A stretch of DNA of 64,000 nucleotides. Origin: Phaseolus vulgaris. Lineage: Eukaryota > Streptophyta > Magnoliopsida > Fabales > Fabaceae. Every line of letters starts with the position of its first letter. The first letter of the stretch is position 1. The position numbers and the translations under genes are program-made. Under the pieces are notes generated by a model that was not told the origin of the DNA, searched no databases, and saw only the letters and a list, made by a program, of their open reading frames with translations. The stretch covers positions 32,207,660 to 32,271,659 of the forward strand of contig NC_023756.2 in the NCBI RefSeq assembly GCF_000499845.2. The letters run 5' to 3'. Shown one piece after another: positions 52,371 to 62,343 of the stretch.

Positions 52371-53505
52371 TGTTAGAATGGATGGCTTTAAACTAGAGGG
52401 GGGTGAATTGTTTAAAGAGGGTTTTCACAAACTTTTAAAACAAGAATGAATTTATCTCTGGAAATAATTGATAAGGAAATCAGTTTGCCAAAAACACAAA
52501 GCAAAAAACAACAGCACCAGAAAAACAATCGGTTGTTTCACAGAAACAATCGGTTGTTTATATCAGTTTGCAAATATCAAAACAAAATTTAAAGAGATTA
52601 AGGATAGAGAGAATGCACACAGATGTTTTATACTGGTTCACTCTAAACCTAGAGCTACATCCAGTCTTCTCAGAAACCCTGAGGAAATCCACTAAGCAAT
52701 CACAACTTGATCACTTACACAACAACCAAGAGAATGACCTTGAACACCTCAAGACACACACTCTTCTTGGCCAACACACCAACACCAAGATTGCTGATCT
52801 TGATCCCCTCAAGAACACACAGCCAATCTCAGCAAACACAGAAACGAATACTTGTTTCATAGAGTTCAAGGATTACACTTGTTACAGAAGATAATCTAAA
52901 ATCAATACAAGCAGAATCCTATCTCACACTCTTTGATCAATCTCAATCTCTAGCAATCTCAACTCTTTGAAAATCTCAAAACTTGTGTTAATTGAAAAAC
53001 TCAAATATGTTTTTCTGTATATATTCAAAGATGTTGTTTGTTATCAAATCTTAACAAACTATTTAATTGCATTTAAAGATTGGTCAAAGCATTTAAAGAC
53101 TGGAGCGTATGTAGTTAAATCATTAAAAGCTCAGTCAAAGATAAAACAGTTTTTCTGTTATGGTACCAAAACAAACAATCGGTTGTTTCCTCGAATCAAT
53201 CGGTTGTTTTGGTTCTCACGGTTCAAACATTTGAAAAACAGTTTTCAATCTTTTCTAAAAACACCTAAGTATAAACAATCGGTTGTTTCGACAAAACAAT
53301 CGGTTGTTTTAACTTAGTTTGAAAACATTTTACTTTCACAAAGATTGAGATGCTTATGCTTTAGATTCAATCAAGAGTGGATTACAATACTCAAACTACC
53401 CTAGAACTATACTAAACCAGCACAACAACACCAAGCACAGCCAAGGCTTCAACATCCTTCAAAGGGTTTGGATTCTTCAAAGCTTGAACACCACTTGGTT
53501 CAACA
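52371..53505 (-). repeat. Copia 5' LTR (1,135 bp)
   Basis: Same limits as the other LTR. Motif pairs lie at 52,524/52,545, 53,174/53,195 and 53,274/53,295, again 21 bp apart. Confidence 0.9.
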
Positions 53506-53510
53506 TGAGT

Positions 53511-55064
53511 CATTTTATTTTCTGGATCCGTTTTGTCTAGTCATGTAATTCCAAAATTGTCAACAAATCTTAGTAGTGCTTTTCTTGATATCTTGGTTTC
53601 TTGCTTTGATTTGAGTGTTTAAATTGATTCTGTTTTGATTTGATCCTTTGGTGCTTTTTTCCTTTTAGTTTGAGTTCATATTTGTATGCTAGATCCATAC
53701 AAATTCTATCACATTCATTTCATTGTGTTTTTGAAGTATCTCATTCTGTTTGTAATTCCAGATTTAGAATCCTCTGTTTTAAAAAATTCTGTTTTGGCTG
53801 TTTTGGTTTATGAAAATTAAACACGTTAAAAGAAAATTATGAAATTCTGGATTCCAGTGGTTTGAAGTGTTAGCAAAAGAAAAAAAAAGAATCAATGCAA
53901 AAGACAAAATAGAAAAAAAATGATAAATCATACAAAAACAGTGTGCATTCTGGCGTCAATTCTGACGGTAGTTGGACAGTTATTTTGAAAAATTTATCAC
54001 AATTTTTTGGTGCATGGTTTTGGTGTGATTCCAGCGCCAAAAGTTTGCTAAGACATTAAATTGTTTGTGTTTAAATTTTCGAATCAAATTCAAAATAGAA
54101 AGCTCAGCATAAACGTTTCAAGTCACGTTTTCTAAACCTAAAATTTTCCAGTAGTACTGTTTTGGTTTTTCAAATCAAATCTAGTGCCATTCTTTAGGTT
54201 CCTTTTGAGTGCCATCCTTTATTGAGTACCTATTTTTTATTTGCTTGTCCAATTTCATTCTGAACTCTTCCTAGTTGTGTCATATTATTAAATCCAATTG
54301 CAGTGGTGCTGTTTTTAAATTTTAATTGTTTCTTGCTTTCTTTTCTTGACCTCTAAAATTGTTGGTGGATTAAATATCATTTGGTGCTTGTTGAGTGGAA
54401 TTTGACTTGAGGAGAGTCCAGCTCTACTTAATAGGTACTGTTTTGAAGAATTTAATTGCTTAAATCATAAGAGGATCAAGGCAATGGGCAGCAACAAATA
54501 CAATACCAAAATACACCATACACCTTGAAGGGCACAACAAAGAAGAGCAACAACAAGACAAGGGAGTTCAATATAATTTGTGCAATTTAATTTCTTTGCT
54601 TTTCACTCTTGTTAATTAGTTGTTAATCACGAATTAGACGGTGAGTGTGTTTTCAAAGGCTCCAAGTGTCTAAGAAGCCTCACCAAGGAACGACTAGTTT
54701 AATCTCTTTAGATTAGCCTTTGTTAATTGTTTTAGCTAGTTTTTCATTACGTCAGTATTTGCTTAATCTTGCTTTAATTTGCTTATGCTTATCTTTGTTT
54801 AAAGCTTTGATTAATTGCTTTAGTTGTTAGATTAGCTTTGCATTGTTTCCTTGCATAAAATTTGATTTCTCCATCCTCATTGTGTTCTAAGTGATTTACT
54901 TAGAAAAAGAATTGTGTGAAGATTTTGAGGGATAGTTTTTGGCTAAGGCAAGACTTGGTATTTAAGTAGTCCTAGTGACTCACCTCTCTTACCTGGAAAA
55001 CTACCTTCATTAACTTTCCTCTTCTTTCTTAAAGTAAAAAATTTCTAAACACAAAGTTTTAGTC
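53511..55064 (+). other. CRM leader, right part
   Basis: Long untranslated leader continuing from 36,037. T-rich and without conserved frames. gag begins at 55,065. Confidence 0.6.
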
Positions 55065-56117
55065 ATGTCTTCTCACTCCTCTAAATCTATTGAAAATGAT
55101 GTGAAGTCCTTAAAATCTCTTTTAAGACAACTTTCAAAGGACGTTCAATTAATTTCATATAGACAATTGGAGAATGAGGCCAAAATTCATGAATTGACTA
55201 GAGCAAAGGATGAGAATTCTCCAAATTCAAAAAAATCACATACTCATGCATCTAATTCCTAAGATCTAGATTCTCTAGGGGAAGGAAGCCTTAGGATCAA
55301 TGATTACTACCAACCACCCCCTAGGAGAAATAGAAGAAGAGAGCAAGAAAGCCCAAGGGAAGTTAGGGTAGACCTACCTCATTTCTATGGTAAGGAAGAT
55401 GTAGAAGTATACCTAGATTGGGAGATGAAAGTAGAGAAACTTTTTGCTTGCCATAGGGTGAGTGAAGAAAGGAAAGTGCCCTTAGCCACCCTTAGCTTTC
55501 AAGGAAATGCCATGTATTGGTGGACCTCTTTAGAGAGAGATAGACGTCTTCATAGGGAGCCTCCCATAGAATATTGGAATGACCTTAGAGGAGCCCTAAG
55601 ACGTCACCACATACCTTCCTACTACCATAGAGAGTTAATGGACAAGCTCCAAAGACTCCAACAAAGAAATATGAGTGTGGAAGAGTATAGGCAAAAGATG
55701 GAGCTTTACATGATGAGAGCCTCTATTAGAGAGGAAGAGGTCACCACCATAGCAAGGTTCCTAAGTGGGCTCAATCTTGAGATAAGAGATAGGGTTGAAC
55801 TTCTCCCTTATCAAGACTTGAATGATTTCATTCAACTTTGCATTAAAGTTGAACAACAAAATTTGCGCAAAACTTCAAGTCAAAGGGTAGGTTCATATTC
55901 TAACTCCTATCCCAAGAGAGACTTTAAAAGGGAGGGTAGCACATCTAGAGAGAAACCAAAAGAAACTGCCAAACCCTTAGCAAAGGATACCTCCACCCCA
56001 CCCATCCGAACTAGGGACATCAAGTGCTTTAAGTGCTTTGGAAGAGGACATGTGCAAGCACAATGTCCAAACCAAAGATCTTTGTTTTTAAAAGGTAAAG
56101 ATGAGGGGAGAGGATGA
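55065..56117 (+). pseudogene. CRM gag, one stop
   Basis: MSSHSSKSIENDVKSLKSLL opens a short coiled-coil N-terminus ending at a TAA (55,261-55,263). In the same frame it continues with RVDLPHFYGKEDVEVYLDWE, LSFQGNAMYWWTSLERDR, LQRLQQRNMSVEEYRQKMEL and a CCHC knuckle CFKCFGRGHVQAQC. This is the gag domain of CRM-type chromoviruses. The frame ends at 56,117; protease follows in another frame, so a shift lies near 56,100. Confidence 0.85.
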
Positions 56118-56741
56118 GAGGGTAAATCCTTTAGAGGGGGAATTGTTAATGATTAGGAGAACCCTCAACAATCATCCTAGTGCATCCATGGAAACACAAA
56201 GGGAGAACATCTTTCACACAAGATGCAATGTTTTAGAAAATATATGTTCTCTCATTGTGGATAGTGGATCAAGCTGCAATTGTTGTAGTGCTAGGATGGT
56301 TGAGAAACTCAATCTACAAGTAGTTCCTCATCCTAAACCTTACAAATTACAATGGATCAATGAGAATGGGGAACTAAGTGTAGATAAACAAGTGGAAATC
56401 AAGTTTTCTATAGGTAACTACAAAGACAATGTTTTATGTGATGTAGTACCTATGGAGGCTTGTCATATCTTATTAGGTAGACCATGACAATTTGAGAAGA
56501 AAACCTTGCATGATGGTCTAACTAATGAGATTTCCTTCACCCATAGGCATAAAAAGTTTGTACTTAGTCCTTTACCACATTCCCAAGTGGTAAGAGACAA
56601 AATACAAATGAAACAAGAGAGGGATGAGGAAAAAAAAAGAGAGAGATAGAAAAAGAGAAAATCCTTAGGGATAGAAAGGCGTGGGAGAAGAGTGTTCCTT
56701 CCCACAAGGTTATTCAACAAGACAAACCTTTTGAAAACACC
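56118..56741 (+). pseudogene. CRM protease region, broken
   Basis: The frame beginning around 56,101 reads ENICSLIVDSGSSCNCCSAR (active site DSG), then MVEKLNLQVVPHPKPYKLQW and MEACHILLGRP. A TGA (about 56,485) replaces the Trp expected next. The sequence continues QFEKKTLHDGLTNEISFTHR until an A-rich run near 56,630 shifts the frame. The protease would mature Gag-Pol. Confidence 0.85.
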
Positions 56742-58984
56742 TTGGAAAATATGCTTCTTGTTGAAAAACCTAGCCTAATCTTTTGTAAAGGAACACTTAC
56801 ATGCACTGCCACAACTCTTGAAACCAAGAGTCTACCTCCTCAAATTAAATTTTTTTTAAGTGAATTTGAAGATGTATTCTCTAAAGAGGGACCCCATGGA
56901 CTTCCTCCTCTTAGAGGTATAGAACATCAAATTGACTTGATTCCGGGGGCAAGCCTACCAAATAGGCCAGCATATAGAACTAACCCCGAGGAAACAAAGG
57001 AGATAGAGTCTCAAGTTCAAGACTTGTTGGAGAAGGGTTGGGTTCAAAAGAGCCTAAGCCCTTGTGCTGTACCTGTCTTGTTGGTGTCCAAAAAGGATGG
57101 AAAATGGAGAATGTGTTGTGATTGTAGAGCAATCAACAACATCACCATCAAGTATAGGCATCCAATCCCAAGGCTTGATGACATGCTTAATGAGTTACAT
57201 GGGTCAACTATATTTTCCAAGATTGATCTTAAAAGTGGGTATCACCAAATTCGAATCAAAGAGGGTGATGAGTGGAAAACTGCTTTTAAGACCAAGTTTG
57301 GATTATATGAGTGGTTGGTGATGCCTTTTGGTCTCACTAACGCACCTAGTACATTCATGAGGCTCATGAATCATGCCTTGAGGGATTGCATAGGTAAATA
57401 CGTAGTAGTTTACTTTGATGATATCTTAGTGTATAACAAAACCCTAGAAGACCATCTAAGTCACCTTAGGGAAGTTCTTCTAGTGCTTAGGAAAAATAGT
57501 TTGTTTGCCAATAGTGATAAATGTACCTTTTGTATGGATAGTATAGTTTTTCTAGGTTTTATAGTTAACCAAAAGGGGGTGCATGTTGACCCCGAGAAAA
57601 TCAAAGCCATCCAAGAGTGGCCAACTCCACAAAATGTAAGTGATGTGAGAAGCTTTCATGGTTTAGCTAGCTTTTATAGACGCTTTGTGCCAAAATTTTC
57701 AAGCATAGCTTCACCCCTCAATGAGCTTGTAAAGAAAGATATTGCATTTTGTTGGAATGAAAAGCATGAACAAGCCTTTCAAAGGCTAAAGGCTCAACTT
57801 ACCAATGCACCCATTCTAGCTCTCCAAAATTTTGCTAAAAATTTTGAGATAGAATGTGATGCATCGGGGGTTGGCATAGGTGCAGTCTTGTTACAAGGTG
57901 GACACCCCATTGCCTATTTTAGTGAAAAACTTCATGGGGCCACCCTTAACTACCCCACCTATGACAAAGAGCTTTATGCACTTTTGAGAGCCTTAAAGAC
58001 TTGGGAACACTATCTTGTTTCAAAAGAATTTGTTATCCATAGTGATCATGAGTCTTTAAAGTATTTAAAAGGCCAACACAAGATCAATAAGAGACATGCT
58101 AAATGGATGGAATTTCTTGAACAATTCTCTTATGTAATCAAATACAAGAAAGGAAGCACAAACATAGTGGCGGATGCCCTCTCAAGGAGGCATATGCTCT
58201 TTTCAAAACTTGGTGCCCAAATTCTTGGATTTGACCACATAAAAGAACTTTATCAAGAAGATCAAGACTTTGCATCCATCTATGCTAATTGTGAACATAG
58301 AGCACAAGAAGGTTACTATGTGGCCGAGGGATATCTTCTTAAAGAGGGCAAACTTTGTATTCCCCAAGGCACGCATAGAAAGCTTCTTGTAAAAGAATCA
58401 CATGAGGGGGGTCTCATGGGCCATTTTGGAGTTGACAAAACTCTTGATATTTTGAAAGGAAAATTTTATTGGCCACACATGAGAAAGGATGTCCAAAGAC
58501 ATTGTTTTAGATGCATTCCATGTTTAAAAGCCAAATCTAGAACAATGCCTCATGGATTATATACCCCTTTACCGATTGCAAATGCTCCTTGGGAAGATAT
58601 TAGCATGGATTTCATTTTAGGACTTCCTAGGACTGTAAGAGGTCATGATTCTATCTTTGTGGTAGTGGATCGTTTTAGCAAAATGTCCCATTTTATACCT
58701 TGCCACAAAGTAGATGATGCTCAAAATATTTCTAGACTCTTCTTTAGAGAAGTGGTGAGACTTCATGGTTTACCAAGAAGTATAGTATCCGATAGAGATC
58801 CCAAGTTCATAAGCCATTTTTGGAAAACCCTTTGGGGCAAACTTGGCACAAGACTACAATTTTCAACCTCTTGTCATCCTCAAACGGATGGCCAAACCGA
58901 AGTAGTCAATAGATCTCTTGGAACTATGCTTAGGGCAATCATGAAGGGTAACCACAAATCTTGGGATGAGTACCTTCCCCAAAT
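56742..58984 (+). pseudogene. CRM RT - RNase H - integrase, 3'-truncated
   Basis: A long open frame. [42 protein letters not shown], catalytic [11 protein letters not shown] (residue ~224). RNase [21 protein letters not shown] and [20 protein letters not shown]. Integrase: zinc part [20 protein letters not shown] with CFRCIPC, then [26 protein letters not shown] and [20 protein letters not shown] with D, D, E. At WDEYLPQIE the family sequence stops and CACTA-C begins; the C-terminal part and CR motif are missing. No internal stop was seen in this stretch. Confidence 0.9.
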
Positions 58985-60947
58985 TGAATTATACTTATAT
59001 TGAGCTCCTGTTTCCCAGATATAAATTCTGATAAATCTGTGTTGTAAATCATCAGTGGCAGTTCAGTGTTTATTTGAAAAAATGTATTATCCCACGGAAC
59101 TGGAAAAGGATCATTGCCAATCTGACTAGCAATGAGACGTAGGGAAGCTATAGGATCGTCAACTGGAACCTCACGCTTCTTTTCCGTACTTTGTGGTCGA
59201 AAAGGTTTCTACAAGATAAACAACATTTGTATTAAATTATATGTAATATATAAATATAAATAAAAAATAATATAATGAAATGAAATTATTACATGAGGTT
59301 CGGGCATGGATCGAATGAGCTCTCTGGGCCAGGCAACGAATGTCTGAAATGCATCGGCCACAGTGGTTACCTCATCTGAAGGTAGTGGAACACGAGCATC
59401 AGGAAATCGTACTTTTTCAACTGTTACCTTCGCCACATCAGGGGAGAGAGGAGCGTTATGTAAGGTGGTGGCGTTTTTATAGACTTTTCCAAGTGCCACC
59501 ACCCGAGGAAGTTTGCCGCCCACTACCAGTAGCTCACAATCCTCCGTCTGCCCATTGATATCATCCCCTGATGTTGGAGGAGCCGTACAACTCCCCTTTG
59601 TGCTCTTGGGAGTGGGACTAACAAGGGGTTCAATCGGCTCAGCACAAACTTGTTGCGATAGAAACTCTTGTCGCATTCGATCATTCTCCTTTTTCATCTC
59701 CAGCCACATCAAATCAGTCTCCTTTCTCATCTCCTCCATTATTTCTTCATGTAACTTAGTCTTCATTTGAGTTTCGTTCTTGGAGGAGGAGGATGGCTAT
59801 CGTTCTGAAACTCCAAAATATAGTTTAATTCCGACCCCTTATCCAGCTGCACGAACACGACCAGAGTGTTCAGGTCGTCCAATTGCTTCAACCAGGATAT
59901 CGTGACGACCTTCAGCAACAAATTTACCATCGGATTCCAAGGAATCCTGCAAGAGTACATAAAAATCATATTTTCAATCATTAATATAATTAATGCTTTA
60001 AAAAAAATGAAAATAACAAAAATAACTTACAATTTTTTCGATTATAACCCCGGATTGCTCAGAACTTGGTGCACTCGACTTTTTAATTCGGGCCCTCTTC
60101 CATTTTACATGGCGAAAAGGTGGTGATGGAGGAGAAGTGACCCCTGTTTCCACATTCTCAGACAACGTCCCCTGTTAAGATTTCTCCTTTTCCACCATCA
60201 GTGTTTGCTCAAGTTTTCGATACCCCGAACGAGACATAACGTGCGGGGTAAGATTCTTCAAAGCTATCTCTTGAGCTTTCTTCCGACGATCTTGTCATAA
60301 TTGAAATAAACAAACTGAAGTAAATAAGATAAACTTATTAATGTTATATAAACAAAAAAGTTACTTCACTTACCATCTAAGCCTCATTTTCACGGCTTTC
60401 TCTAAAAAGACGCCATGTCTCTTCATCAATATGTTGGTACTTTAAACATGGATTTTTGTCTTTAAGGTCTCCAAAAATGTATCTCGAAGTCAGTCTTGAC
60501 TTAAAGGTACAAAATTTGAGTCCAATATTGGATATAATCTTTGATCGAAGCAGTTCCACATCAGGAATTTCAAAGTTTGCCTGCAAATAACATCAGCAAA
60601 TTAAAATTAATCAATGAATATTAAAAAGCATTATATCAAAATGTAAAGCTTACCAGAACATCCTCCCAGATCATGTTACGGTTGACCTCTGACACCTCAT
60701 CCCATGAATTAATCAGAATGGAGAGCCTCTCACGAGAAACAACTCCAAGATAGCTCATAAACTCATCTGCCTTAGGACCAAAAGCCACTCTAGTGTTGAC
60801 GTCAATGTCAACACGTGTCTTCTCACCAGCAGCACGTCTCAATGCGAGACGCTTCAATCTAGTAGGTCGCCTGCTGCCTCTTCCGGATCGAGGTTTGATT
60901 GGGGTCTGATCGTCATCCATGTCTCTGTTAAAAAAATTAGGTAACAA
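58985..60947 (-). pseudogene. CACTA-C second gene (Ptta/En/Spm-type protein), exons
   Basis: Exon-like pieces in order on minus: RKPTRLKRLALRR-like basic start with FGPKADEFMSYLGVVSRERL (60,947-~60,655); FEIPDVELLRSKIISNIG and EETWRLFRESRENEA (~60,590-60,378); QEIALKNLTPHVMSRSGYRK (~60,295-60,030); SLESDGKFVAEGRHDILVEA, IGRPEHSGRVRAAG, stop, GVGIKLYFG (~59,955-59,800); a coiled coil plus KLPRVVALGKVYKNAT and RVPLPSDEVTTVADAFQTFV (59,766-~59,290); and FFQINTELPLMIYNTDLSEF (to ~58,990). These are the blocks of the plant transposase Ptta/En/Spm family, likely a DNA-binding partner of TNP2. The TAA inside RAAG*GVGIK breaks this copy. Confidence 0.75.
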
Positions 60948-61045
60948 ACATTAGTTAATCTGCATCGAATTAAAATCTTATAAAAATAATACACAAAAAT
61001 GTAAATAAAAAATGCTTATTTACAGGTTGTATGGAGGTTGAAAGT
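60948..61045 (-). other. Gap between the two CACTA-C genes
   Basis: About 100 bp, AT-rich, between the end of the TNP2 gene and the start of the second gene, both read on minus. Confidence 0.5.
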
Positions 61046-61860
61046 TCATATGTAAATTCCTTCACTGTGGTCTTTACGGGTTGCATGTACATCATCAACT
61101 ACATCGTCATCTTTATTAATTATCTTTGGTGTGAATGAACAGGGGTCACCATTTTCAATATCATCTATGGTCTCCCCTTGTTTTTTGCCGTGTAAAACGA
61201 CATACCAATGTTCTGACGTAGGATATTTCCGGTAGAAAACTTGAGATGCTTGTTGAACCATTATAAATGGCTCATCTCGATACCCTATCTTTCGAAAGTC
61301 CACTAGTGTGAATCCTGAATCATCAATTTTAACCCCACTTTTATTGTCAACCCATTTACACTTGAAAACTGGAACGGAAAACTTAGTGTAGTCAATCTCC
61401 CATATCTCTTCTATAAACCCATAGTATGTCATTGATCCAAGTACTGGATTTGTATCTTTCGAAGTCGAAAACTGCATTGACTCGGCTTCAAGAGTAACAC
61501 CAGAATTTTGAACTGTACTCTTTTCATCCATGGACTTCGTGTAAAATATACAATTATTCACTTCGTACGCTGTACATGAGATGACATCAAACTTCAATCC
61601 AGCAGCCAACCAGGTCAAGGTCTCTGATGCCGTTGAATCCTTGAACACCTCGTCTTTAAACCAAGGCATGAAAGTTCTATTATGTTCCATCAAGACCCAT
61701 TTCTCTGCTTGTCTTGGTTATTTGCCTTCACAATGGCTTTATGAGCTTCTAGGTATGGTACAACTTCATCTGTGTTATTCAATATGTACAAATGTGCTTG
61801 CAAGACTTCTGATCGAGATTTGCTTACAATATTCACACCACGTCAACATTTACTTGTAGA
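61046..61860 (-). pseudogene. CACTA-C transposase C-terminal part (DUF4216-like)
   Basis: Frames LYILNNTDEVVPYLEAHKAI (61,860-~61,715), then after a frame change EHNRTFMPWFKDEVFKDSTA and SMTYYGFIEEIWEIDYTKFS, VPVFKCKWVDNKSGVKID and FIMVQQASQVFYRKYPTSEH. This is the DUF4216 region that ends many plant CACTA transposases. The shift lies near 61,710. Confidence 0.75.
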
Positions 61861-62343
61861 ACGCCTGTGGTGCCATGAATTAGCTGGAACACCTATTGGA
61901 TGTGCTTTTGTCATGTACTCTGAACAAAATTCAATAGTTTCTTCAGCTATGTACCTTTCAATCATTGAAGCCTCTGGACGATAATGATTTTTCATATAAC
62001 CTTTCAAAATTTTCATATACCGCTCAACAGGATACATCCATCTTAAGTACACTGGTCCACACAATCTAACCTCTCTTACCAGATGCACAACTAGATGAAC
62101 CATGATGTCAAAAAAAGACGGAGGAAAAAACATCTCCAATTCACACAAGATAACAACAATTTCATTTTGAAGTTCATCTAGTTTTGAGGGATCAATGACT
62201 TTACAACAGATGGAAGAGAAGAATGAGCACAAACGGGTTATGGTATGTCTAACATTTTTTGGTAAGATCCCACGGATAGCTACCGGCAACAACTGTTGCA
62301 TCAAGATGTGACAATTATGAGACTTCAACCCAATTAACTTCAA
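61843..62343 (-). pseudogene. CACTA-C transposase middle part (DUF4218-like)
   Basis: LKSHNCHILMQQLLPVAIRG, then SFFSSICCKVIDPSKLDELQ, MFFPPSFFDIMVHLVVHLVR and GPVYLRWMYPVERYMKILKG. These motifs follow the TNP2 catalytic region in En/Spm transposases. A TAA just upstream (~62,347) and the frame change at ~62,412 separate it from the TNP2 part. Confidence 0.8.

Larger units (their letters stand above)
36038..53505 (-). mobile_element. Non-autonomous Maximus/SIRE-like Copia element carrying a nested Tat element
   Basis: Read on minus: LTR (53,505-52,371), primer site, gag, a pol-less gap, remnant of the extra ORF, polypurine tracts, LTR (37,173-36,038). Without the nested insert the element is about 5.5 kb. 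No protease, integrase or RT motif was seen, so it resembles gag-retaining non-autonomous (TR-GAG-like) elements. The LTRs differ at about 20 sites in 1,136 bp. Confidence 0.85.
36033..53510. other. Target-site duplication TGAGT around the Copia element
   Basis: TGAGT at 36,033-36,037 and 53,506-53,510 exactly flanks the two LTRs. Removing the insert restores a continuous CRM leader. Confidence 0.9.
35009..58984 (+). mobile_element. CRM-lineage Ty3/gypsy (chromovirus) element, interrupted and 3'-truncated
   Basis: The body is 35,009-36,037 plus 53,511-58,984. Order: 5' LTR, primer site, long leader, gag, protease, RT, RNase H, integrase, which is Ty3/gypsy. Motifs such as [20 protein letters not shown] and [20 protein letters not shown] are those of the CRM lineage. 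A Copia element is inserted in the leader with TSD TGAGT. The integrase C-terminus and 3' LTR are lost at 58,984. Confidence 0.85.

Noticed and set aside
34081..59160. CACTA-B and CACTA-C as one element split by the CRM insertion
   Set aside because: Both sides carry the same exon (FF.INT..PL.IY..DL.EF) in diverged form; a single insertion would duplicate only ~5 bp.
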